Under the pieces are notes generated by a model that worked only from the letters and a program-made list of their open reading frames with translations, did not search any database and was not told where the DNA came from. 19,223 bases of DNA from CAYLNM01 sp964385045 (GTDB lineage: Bacteria; Planctomycetota; Phycisphaerae; Phycisphaerales; SM1A02), in the NCBI GenBank assembly GCA_964385045.1, contig CAYLNM010000085.1:1-19223 (forward strand). The letters run 5' to 3'. Of this stretch, positions 13,409 to 19,223 are shown in pieces. A program made the position numbers and the translations under genes. How positions within the stretch are numbered: position 1 is the stretch's first letter; each line of letters opens with the position of its first letter.

Positions 13409-14446
13409 GTGCAGACCGCCGAGGCCCTTCGCCGCCGCATCGACGCGGCCGAGGACCTGCAGTCCGTGGTGCGGACGATGAAGGCCCTCGCCGCGGTCGG
13501 GATCCGCCGCTACGAGGACGCGGCCGCGTCGCTGTCCGAGTACGACCGGACCGTGCGGCTGGGGCTGCGCATCGTGCTCCAGGGAGCGGTCGGGCCGCAC
13601 GATCCCGCCGCGGCCGCGGGGGCGGACCACTCGGGCGCCGGAGCCGCCGACGGCCCGGGCCTCCTCGTGGCCTTCGGGTCCGACCTCGGCATGTGCGGCC
13701 AGCTCAATGACCGCGTGGCCCAGCGGGCGGAGCGCCTCGCCCCCGCCGGCGGCGAACGCGCGGGCCACGCGAGGGAGCCGGCCGGCTCCGGGTCCACCGC
13801 CCGTGCCGCCGCCCCCGACACCCCGAACGCCCCGAACGCCCCGGACGCCCCGGACGCCCTCGTGGTGGGCGATCGCCTCGCGGGCATCCTCGCGCGGACG
13901 CACCTCGCGCCCGCCGACCGCTTCCGAACGCCCGACGCGATGGACGACGTGGCCCCGGCCGCGGCCCGCCTGCTCGGCGCGATCGAGGAGCGCCGGACCG
14001 ATCGCCCCGAGCTCCCGGTGCGGCTCGTCTTCCCGCGCCGCACCTCCGCCGCGGGCTACGAGGTCCGCGTGCGCCGCGTGCTCCCGCTCGACCGCCGCTG
14101 GCTCGCGGCGCTCGCGGACGAGCCGTGGCCGACGCGGTGCATCCCCGACTGGCCGGGCGACCGCGCGCCGCACCTGCGGGCCTTCATCCGCGAGTACCTC
14201 TTCGTCGCGCTGTGCCGCGCCCTCGTCGACGCCCTCGCGAGCGAGCACGCGGCCCGGCTCGCGTCCATGCAGTCGGCCGAGCGCTCGGTCGCGGAACGAC
14301 TCGACGAGCTGCGGGGTCGCCATCGCCGGCGGCGGCAGGCCGCGATCACCGGCGAGCTGATGGACGTGGTCTCGGGCTTCGAGGCGCTCGGCCGCGACGC
14401 GGAGTCCGGCACGTCCGAGGCCGGCGACGCGGAGGCCGCGACGTGA
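13409..14446 (+). CDS. atpG: N-type ATPase gamma subunit
   Basis: The 345-residue central-shaft subunit that couples the c-ring to the alpha-beta head. The N-terminal helix RRRIDAAEDLQSVVRTMKAL and the C-terminal helix ARLASMQSAERSVAERLDEL followed by RRQAAITGELMDVVSGFEAL are the classic gamma coiled-coil ends. LLVAFGSDLGMCGQLND is the conserved central motif. The middle holds two low-complexity stretches, about 62-82 and 112-150, the second ending in (PNA/PDA) repeats, making the protein some 50 residues longer than usual gamma. The GTG start follows the atpA stop by 1 nt, with GGGGGGAGG about 5 nt upstream. It is the last gene of the ATPase operon; no delta gene follows. Confidence 0.94.
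   Translation: MQTAEALRRRIDAAEDLQSVVRTMKALAAVGIRRYEDAAASLSEYDRTVRLGLRIVLQGAVGPHDPAAAAGADHSGAGAADGPGLLVAFGSDLGMCGQLNDRVAQRAERLAPAGGERAGHAREPAGSGSTARAAAPDTPNAPNAPDAPDALVVGDRLAGILARTHLAPADRFRTPDAMDDVAPAAARLLGAIEERRTDRPELPVRLVFPRRTSAAGYEVRVRRVLPLDRRWLAALADEPWPTRCIPDWPGDRAPHLRAFIREYLFVALCRALVDALASEHAARLASMQSAERSVAERLDELRGRHRRRRQAAITGELMDVVSGFEALGRDAESGTSEAGDAEAAT
13821..13856 (+). repeat. 9-bp in-frame tandem repeat in atpG
   Basis: Four copies of CCCCGAACG or CCCCGGACG run head to tail (two of each) at 9-bp period, encoding Pro-Asn-Ala and Pro-Asp-Ala units. Being a multiple of three, length changes here would not shift the frame. It lies in a variable loop of gamma. Confidence 0.85.
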
Positions 14447-14466
14447 CCGCATCCGTCCCCACCCCC

Positions 14467-14496
14467 CGCCGCCGACGCGTCGCCGGCGTCGGCGGT
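14467..14496 (+). terminator. Strong hairpin after the ATPase operon
   Basis: CCGCCGACGC (14469-14478) and GCGTCGGCGG (14486-14495) form a perfect 10-bp stem with a 7-nt loop; outer G-T and C-G pairs could extend it. It sits in the 76-nt space between atpG and the trehalose gene, where an operon terminator or attenuator is expected. No T-run follows, so intrinsic termination is unproven. Confidence 0.45.
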
Positions 14497-14522
14497 GACC
14501 CCCGTCCGCCCGGAGCCTTCCC

Positions 14523-16232
14523 ATGAACGCGACCCGCCCGAGCGTGCCCGATCCCGCCGAGGCGATCGTCCTCGACCTCGACGGCGTGGTGACCGACACC
14601 GCGTCGCTCCACCGCGCGGCGTGGAAGGAGACCTTCGACGCCTTCCTCCGCCGGGCCCGGCCCGAGCAGCCGCTCTTCGACCCCGAGCGCGACTACCGCG
14701 ACCACGTCGACGGCCTGCCCCGGCACGAGGGGGTGCGGGCGTTCCTGGCCTCCCGCGGCATCGAGCTGCCGGAGGGACGCGACCGCGACACCCTCGCCGA
14801 CGGGACCGTGCGCGGGATCGCGTCGGACAAGAACGACCGGTTCCGCCGGCTGCTCACGGTCCGCGGGGCGGACGTCTTCCCCGACGCGGTCGACCGGATC
14901 CGGGCGTGGCGCGACGCCGGGCTGCCGGTCGCGGTCGTCTCCTCGAGCCGCAACTGCCGGTCGATCCTCGACGCCGCCGGGCTCCGGCGGCTCTTCGACG
15001 TGCGGGTCGACGGCGAGACGATGGACGAGCTCGGCCTCCCCGGCAAGCCGGACCCGGCCTTGTTCCTCGAGGCCGCCGATCGACTGGGGGTCGATCCCGC
15101 CCGGGCCGCCGCGATCGAGGACGCCACCTCCGGCGTGCGGTCCGCGGCCCGCGGCGGCTTCGGCCTCGTCGTCGGGGTCGACCGCGAGGGCACGCGGGGG
15201 GACGCCCTCCGGGAGCACGGCGCGGACGTGGTGGTCGCCTCGCTCGAGGGCCTCGAGGCCGATCTCGCCGCGGGCACCGGCCGGCGGGACGCCGCCGGCA
15301 CGGGCTCGGGGACCGCGGACGGTGCCCGCGACGCGGCGTCCGAACGGGACCCCGCCCCGGCCCTGCTCCAGCACCTCGACGCCCTGGCCGAGCGGCTCGA
15401 CGGCCGCCGCCCCGCGGTCTTCCTCGACTTCGACGGCACGCTCTCGCCGATCGTCGCGCGGCCGGGCATGGCCGAGCTGCTGCCCGGGATGCGCGACCGG
15501 CTCCGCCGCCTCGCGGACCGGGTGCCGGTGGCCATCGTCAGCGGACGCGACCGCGAGGACGTCCGCCGCCGCGTCGGCCTCGCCGACCTCGTGTGCGCCG
15601 GCAGCCACGGCTTCGACATCGCGGGTCCGAACGGTCTGCACCTCGAGCACCATTCGGCGGAGGCGGCGCTGCCGGAGCTCGACGTGGCGGAGGCGGCGCT
15701 GCGCGAGGCGGTGGCGTCGATCGAGGGCGTCGAGGTCGAGCGCAAGCGATTCGGCATCGCGGTGCACTACCGCAACGTCCCGGACGCGGACGTCCCGCGG
15801 GTCGAGGACGCCGTTCGGGCGGCCGCCGCGCGCCAGCCGTCGCTTCGGCGGTCCTCGGGCAAGAAGGTCCTCGAGCTGCAGCCCGACCTCGAGTGGGACA
15901 AGGGCCGTGCGGTTCGGTGGCTGCTCGAGGCCCTCGAGCTCGATCGCGACGACGTGGTTCCCTTCTACGTCGGCGACGACGTGACCGACGAGGACGCGTT
16001 CGCGGCCCTGCCCGAGCGCGGCGTCGGCGTGCTCGTGGCCGAGGAGCCGCGCGCCACCGCCGCCGCCTTCCGCGTCGACGGACCGGGCGAGGTCGGCCTG
16101 CTGCTCGACTGGCTCGCCGATCGCGCCGCCGGCCACGGCCCCTCGGCGACCGCGACGACCGCCCCCGCCTCGACCCCCGCCTCCGCCCCGACCGCGGCCA
16201 CGACCACGACCCCATCCCCGGAGGACGCATGA
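14523..16232 (+). CDS. Beta-phosphoglucomutase / trehalose-6-phosphate phosphatase fusion
   Basis: A 569-residue two-enzyme protein, both halves HAD hydrolases. The N-terminal half (about 12-250) is beta-phosphoglucomutase-like: LDLDGVVTDTASLH with Asp18/Asp20, cap sequence LPRHEGVRAFLASRGIELPEG, the serine motif VVSSSRN, GKPDPALFLEAA and EDATSGVRSAARGG. It would convert beta-glucose-1-P to glucose-6-P. After a Gly/Ala/Asp linker (about 252-285), the second half is an OtsB-type phosphatase: FLDFDGTLSPIV (Asp302/Asp304), VAIVSGRDREDV, ERKRFGIAVHYRN, GKKVLELQP and YVGDDVTDEDAF (about 482-493). It would release trehalose from trehalose-6-P. Residues 545-569 are a Thr/Ala/Pro tail. GGAG lies 7 nt before the ATG. 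The stop overlaps the GH65 start (ATGA). In mycobacteria (Rv2006) the same domains plus GH65 form one chain. Confidence 0.93.
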   Translation: MNATRPSVPDPAEAIVLDLDGVVTDTASLHRAAWKETFDAFLRRARPEQPLFDPERDYRDHVDGLPRHEGVRAFLASRGIELPEGRDRDTLADGTVRGIASDKNDRFRRLLTVRGADVFPDAVDRIRAWRDAGLPVAVVSSSRNCRSILDAAGLRRLFDVRVDGETMDELGLPGKPDPALFLEAADRLGVDPARAAAIEDATSGVRSAARGGFGLVVGVDREGTRGDALREHGADVVVASLEGLEADLAAGTGRRDAAGTGSGTADGARDAASERDPAPALLQHLDALAERLDGRRPAVFLDFDGTLSPIVARPGMAELLPGMRDRLRRLADRVPVAIVSGRDREDVRRRVGLADLVCAGSHGFDIAGPNGLHLEHHSAEAALPELDVAEAALREAVASIEGVEVERKRFGIAVHYRNVPDADVPRVEDAVRAAAARQPSLRRSSGKKVLELQPDLEWDKGRAVRWLLEALELDRDDVVPFYVGDDVTDEDAFAALPERGVGVLVAEEPRATAAAFRVDGPGEVGLLLDWLADRAAGHGPSATATTAPASTPASAPTAATTTTPSPEDA

Positions 16233-18661
16233 GCGACTGGAGACTGGTCTACGACGCCTGGGCCCCCGAGCGGCAGCCGCTGCGCGAGGCCCTCTGCGCG
16301 CTCGGCAACGGCTTCATGTGCGTCCGCGGCGCCGCCGAGGAGTGCGACGCCGGCGGCGTGCACTACCCCGGCACCTACCTCGCCGGCGGCTACGACCGGC
16401 TGACCACCGAGATCTCGGGCCGCGGCATCGAGAACGAGGACCTCGTCAACTGGCCCAACTTCCTGCGGATCACCTTCCGGCCCGAGGACGGCCAGTGGCT
16501 GTGCCTCGCCGACGCCGACGTCCTCGACTTCGAGCAGGACCTGGACCTGCGCCGCGGCGTCCTCACCCGCCGGCTGAGGATCCGCGACGCGGACGGGCGC
16601 ACCTCGGTCGTCCACGCCCGCCGCTTCGTGAGCATGGCCCGGCCGCACGTGGCCGCCATCCGCTGGTCGCTGACCGCCGAGGACTGGTCGGGCCCGGTGA
16701 TCGTCCGCTCGGAGATCGACGGCGAGGTGACCAACGCCGGCGTGGAGCGTTATCGCGAGCTGCGGGGGCACCACATCGACGTCGAGTCGACCGACCGGCC
16801 CTCGGACGACGTGGTCCGGCTCGTCTGCCGCTCGGTGCAGTCGCGGCTGCGGGTCGCGATCGCCGCCCGCCACCGGCTCGAGACGCCGGACCGGGCGGCC
16901 GACGGAGCCGCCGAGCACGACGGGCCGGCCGCGCGCCGCTCGCTGGTGGACGAGCCGGCCCGCGTCGGCCAGGCCTGGTCGCTGCCGATCCGCGAGGGCG
17001 AGACGGTGTCGCTGGAGAAGGTCTGCGTGGTGCACTCGCACCGCGACCACGCGATCAGCGAGCCGGCCCACGACGCGGCCCGCACCGCCCGGCTCGTCGG
17101 CGGCTTCGAGCAGCTCGTCCACGAGCACGAGTCGGCGTGGGAGCGGCTGTGGGAGCACGCCGACATCGAGCTGGAGGCCGACGAGTTCACCCGCCGCACG
17201 CTGCGGCTGCACGTGTTCCACCTGCTCCAGACGGCCTCGCCCAACTCCATCCACGGGGACGCCGGCGTTCCGGCCCGCGGCTGGCACGGCGAGGCGTACC
17301 GCGGGCACGTCTTCTGGGACGAGCTGTTCATCATGCCGTTCCTGACGCTGCGGGTGCCGGAGATCAGCCGGGCCCTCCTGATGTACCGCTTCCGCCGCCT
17401 CGAGGAGGCCCGCCGCAACGCGGCCGAGGCCGGCCACGCGGGGGCGATGTACCCGTGGCAGAGCGGCAGCAACGGCCGCGAGGAGAGCCAGACCCTGCAC
17501 CTGAACCCGCGCTCGGGCAACTGGGTCCCCGACGAGACGCACCGGCAGCGGCACATCAATGCCGCGATCGCCTGGAACGTCTGGCACTACCACCAGGCGA
17601 CGCTCGACGAGGAGTTCCTCTCCTTCTACGGGGCCGAGATGATCCTCGAGATCGCCCGCTTCTGGGCGTCGATGGCGAGCTGGAACGACGAGCGCGAGCG
17701 GTACGACATCGTGCGCGTGGTCGGGCCCGACGAGTACCACACCGACGACCCCAACTGGGAGGGCTCGGGGCTCCGCAACAACGCCTACACCAACGTCATG
17801 GCGGCGTGGACGATCCGCTGCGCCGAGCGGGTGCTCGGCCTGCTGCCGCACGACCGCGCCGACCGGCTGCGACGCGACCTGGGGATCGACGACGCGGAGC
17901 TCGAGCGGTGGCGGGACGTGCGCACGCGGCTGCACGTGCCGATCTCGGACGGGATCATCGAGCAGTTCGAGGGCTACGAGGACCTCGAGGAGTTCGACTG
18001 GGACGGCTACCGCGAGCGGTACGACGACATCCAGCGGCTCGACCGCATCCTCGAGGCCGAGGGCGACTCGCCCAATCGGTACAAGGCCTCGAAGCAGGCG
18101 GACGTCCTGATGCTGTTCTACCTCTTCTCCGCCGAGCAGCTGGTGGAGCTGCTGGGCGAGATGGGGATCGAGTTCGACCCGGAGTGGATCCCGCGGAACA
18201 TCGCCTACTACGAGGACCGGACGTCGCACGGCTCCACCCTCAGCCGCGTCGTCTCGGCCTGGGTCACCGCCCGCTCCCACCGCGGCGACTCGTGGGACCT
18301 CTTCGACGGCGCCCTGCGGAGCGACGTGGAGGACATCCAGGGCGGCACGACGTCCGAGGGCATCCACCTCGGGGCGATGGCGGGGACGGTCGATCTCGTG
18401 CAGCGGTGCTACGCGGGGCTCGAGCTCCGCGACGACACGCTCTGGCTCGATCCCGCGCTGCCGGAGGAGCTCCGCGAGATCCGCTTCCGCCTGCGGTACC
18501 GTGGCCACACGCTCGGCGTCCGCGTGAACCACGAGGAGATGGTGGTCTCCTCGTGCCGGGACGGGCCCCGGCCCATCTCGGTCGGGATCCACGGCGCCGT
18601 CGAGCCGCTTCACGAGGGGCAGACCCGCCGCGAGCGGATCGGAGGGGAGCTCGTCGCATGA
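16229..18661 (+). CDS. GH65 family disaccharide phosphorylase, possibly trehalose phosphorylase
   Basis: An 810-residue glycoside hydrolase family 65 protein; such enzymes split alpha-linked glucose disaccharides with phosphate, yielding beta-glucose-1-P. The N-terminal beta-sandwich begins WRLVYDAWAPERQPLREALC and ALGNGFMCVRGAAEE. The (alpha/alpha)6 barrel contains HGEAYRGHVFWDELFIMPFL and MYPWQSGSNGREESQ. The general acid is Glu502 in VVGPDEYHTDDPNWEGSGLR followed by NNAYTN. Phosphate-site regions are YKASKQADVLMLFYLFS (Lys622-Gln623) and RTSHGSTLSRVVSAW. The loop after DEYH is longer than in maltose or kojibiose phosphorylases. Linkage specificity cannot be read from sequence; fusion upstream of a trehalose-P phosphatase makes trehalose the likeliest substrate. 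GGAGG lies 4 nt before the ATG; it overlaps both neighbours by ATGA. No signal peptide, so cytosolic. Confidence 0.92.
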   Translation: MSDWRLVYDAWAPERQPLREALCALGNGFMCVRGAAEECDAGGVHYPGTYLAGGYDRLTTEISGRGIENEDLVNWPNFLRITFRPEDGQWLCLADADVLDFEQDLDLRRGVLTRRLRIRDADGRTSVVHARRFVSMARPHVAAIRWSLTAEDWSGPVIVRSEIDGEVTNAGVERYRELRGHHIDVESTDRPSDDVVRLVCRSVQSRLRVAIAARHRLETPDRAADGAAEHDGPAARRSLVDEPARVGQAWSLPIREGETVSLEKVCVVHSHRDHAISEPAHDAARTARLVGGFEQLVHEHESAWERLWEHADIELEADEFTRRTLRLHVFHLLQTASPNSIHGDAGVPARGWHGEAYRGHVFWDELFIMPFLTLRVPEISRALLMYRFRRLEEARRNAAEAGHAGAMYPWQSGSNGREESQTLHLNPRSGNWVPDETHRQRHINAAIAWNVWHYHQATLDEEFLSFYGAEMILEIARFWASMASWNDERERYDIVRVVGPDEYHTDDPNWEGSGLRNNAYTNVMAAWTIRCAERVLGLLPHDRADRLRRDLGIDDAELERWRDVRTRLHVPISDGIIEQFEGYEDLEEFDWDGYRERYDDIQRLDRILEAEGDSPNRYKASKQADVLMLFYLFSAEQLVELLGEMGIEFDPEWIPRNIAYYEDRTSHGSTLSRVVSAWVTARSHRGDSWDLFDGALRSDVEDIQGGTTSEGIHLGAMAGTVDLVQRCYAGLELRDDTLWLDPALPEELREIRFRLRYRGHTLGVRVNHEEMVVSSCRDGPRPISVGIHGAVEPLHEGQTRRERIGGELVA

Positions 18662-19134
18662 TGCAGCTGCACAGCCCGGCGTTCGAGGACGGGGGCGAGA
18701 TCCCACCGCGGCACACCGCCGACGGCGAGGACGTCTCGATCCCCCTGCAGTGGCTGGGGGTCCCGCCAGGCACGGCGGAGCTCGCCCTCGTGATGGACGA
18801 CCCCGACGCCCCGGGCGACCGCCCGTGGGTGCACTGGGTCGTCTACCACATCCCGGCCGGCATCGACCACCTGCCGGAGGAGATCCACCACGAGGAGTGC
18901 CTCGCGTACCCGCCCGGGGTCACGCAGGGCTGCACGTCGTTCGGGCCGGACTGCATCGGCTACCACGGGCCGCAGCCTCCGCCGGGCGACGGTCCGCACC
19001 GCTACCGGCTGCGGCTGCTGGCCCTCGACCGGCAGCTCACCCTGCCCCCCCGGGCCGACCGCGCCGCGCTCGAGGCCGCGATGGAGGGCCACGTCCTCGC
19101 CCACGCCGAGCTCGTCGGGACGTACGCGCGCTGA
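18658..19134 (+). CDS. PEBP family protein (YbhB/YbcL, Raf-kinase-inhibitor-like)
   Basis: A 158-residue phosphatidylethanolamine-binding-protein fold. Family signatures are LVMDDPDAPGDRPWVHWVVY (DPDAP and HW motifs of the anion-binding pocket), HIPAGIDHLP, then GYHGPQPPPGDGPHRYRLRL and ALD. Bacterial members (E. coli YbhB, YbcL) have no settled biochemical role; some influence host signalling or bind small ligands. There is no signal peptide, so it is cytosolic, unlike YbcL. The start is one of two consecutive ATGs (18658, overlapping the GH65 stop as ATGA, or 18661), with GGAGGGGAG upstream. Two cysteines (HHEECLAYP and TQGCTSFGPDC) are notable extras between the conserved motifs. Its coupling to the phosphorylase suggests a shared stress response rather than direct catalysis. 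Confidence 0.93.
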   Translation: MMQLHSPAFEDGGEIPPRHTADGEDVSIPLQWLGVPPGTAELALVMDDPDAPGDRPWVHWVVYHIPAGIDHLPEEIHHEECLAYPPGVTQGCTSFGPDCIGYHGPQPPPGDGPHRYRLRLLALDRQLTLPPRADRAALEAAMEGHVLAHAELVGTYAR

Positions 19135-19178
19135 GCCGTGGCGGCGGGGTGGGCCGGCCGCGGGGCGGCGGCAGGGGC

Positions 19179-19222
19179 GGCGCCGGGGCCGAGGACGCCG
19201 CGGCTGCCGGCCCGCGGGCGCC
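19179..19222 (+). terminator. Possible hairpin after the PEBP gene
   Basis: GGCGCC-G-GGGCCG can pair with CGGCCC-GCG-GGCGCC (12 bp with a small internal loop) around a 16-nt loop, 44 nt past the stop. The sequence is nearly pure G+C, so chance pairing is likely, and the window ends before any T-run could be seen. Confidence 0.25.
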
Positions 19223-19223
19223 A

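Noticed and set aside
10128..13440. Long minus-strand open frames under atpB to atpA
   Set aside because: Antisense of well-identified ATPase genes; high GC removes stop codons from all frames. No motifs seen.
14495..16228. N-terminal extension of the GH65 frame over the phosphatase gene
   Set aside because: The residues are Arg/Pro/Gly shadow sequence; the GH65 domain starts just after the ATG at 16229, which has a good ribosome-binding site.
15965..18706. 913-codon minus-strand open frame
   Set aside because: Antisense of the GH65 gene; no recognisable motif.
1..19223. tRNA, rRNA, insertion sequence or phage genes
   Set aside because: No cloverleaf with a recognisable T-loop, no rRNA-like stretch and no transposase or integrase motif was found by eye on either strand.

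Overview
This window is very GC-rich DNA, with dense reading frames on every strand and GTG starts alongside ATG. It is densely packed with bacterial genes and contains no RNA gene, insertion sequence or CRISPR array that I can see. A lipobox-bearing lipoprotein, long disordered Ala/Asp/Arg/His-rich protein tails and the gene content fit a very high-GC Gram-negative bacterium. A planctomycete of the Phycisphaerae type is my best guess, held with low confidence because no marker gene is present. One 100-N assembly gap lies at 7289-7388.

Left arm (1-2661, minus strand): a probable three-gene operon encodes a cytosolic GAF-domain sensor histidine kinase, a NarL/FixJ-type response regulator and an MgtC/SapB-family membrane protein. 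Short GC-rich tandem repeats lie beyond its end. A 367-nt divergent region (2662-3028) then separates it from a long plus-strand series.

Plus strand, 3029-4861: an unrecognised 82-residue helical protein, a single-domain rhodanese, a four-helix membrane protein and, overlapping it by ATGA, a coiled-coil lipoprotein. Next is a phosphoenolpyruvate synthase (4908 into the gap).

Core (7389-14446): an N-type ATPase operon in its diagnostic order atpD-C-Q-R-B-E-F-A-G. It has the two extra membrane subunits AtpQ and AtpR, a b-delta fusion as AtpF and no separate delta gene. Every junction is an overlap or a gap of at most 3 nt. The c subunit carries a glutamate in each transmembrane helix plus the E-S-T-x-x-Y motif. 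Four subunits carry unusual charged or low-complexity tails or inserts. The N-terminus of atpD is lost in the gap.

Right arm (14523-19134): after a strong terminator-like hairpin comes an ATGA-coupled trio. It encodes a beta-phosphoglucomutase/trehalose-6-phosphate phosphatase fusion, a GH65 disaccharide phosphorylase and a PEBP (YbhB/YbcL) protein. The first two could run trehalose-6-P to trehalose to beta-glucose-1-P to glucose-6-P.

Taken together the locus reads as an energy and osmotic-stress island: a rotary ATPase that probably works as an ATP-driven ion exporter, PEP and trehalose carbon control, and a two-component system beside it. That joint role is inference from neighbourhood, not shown by any single gene.
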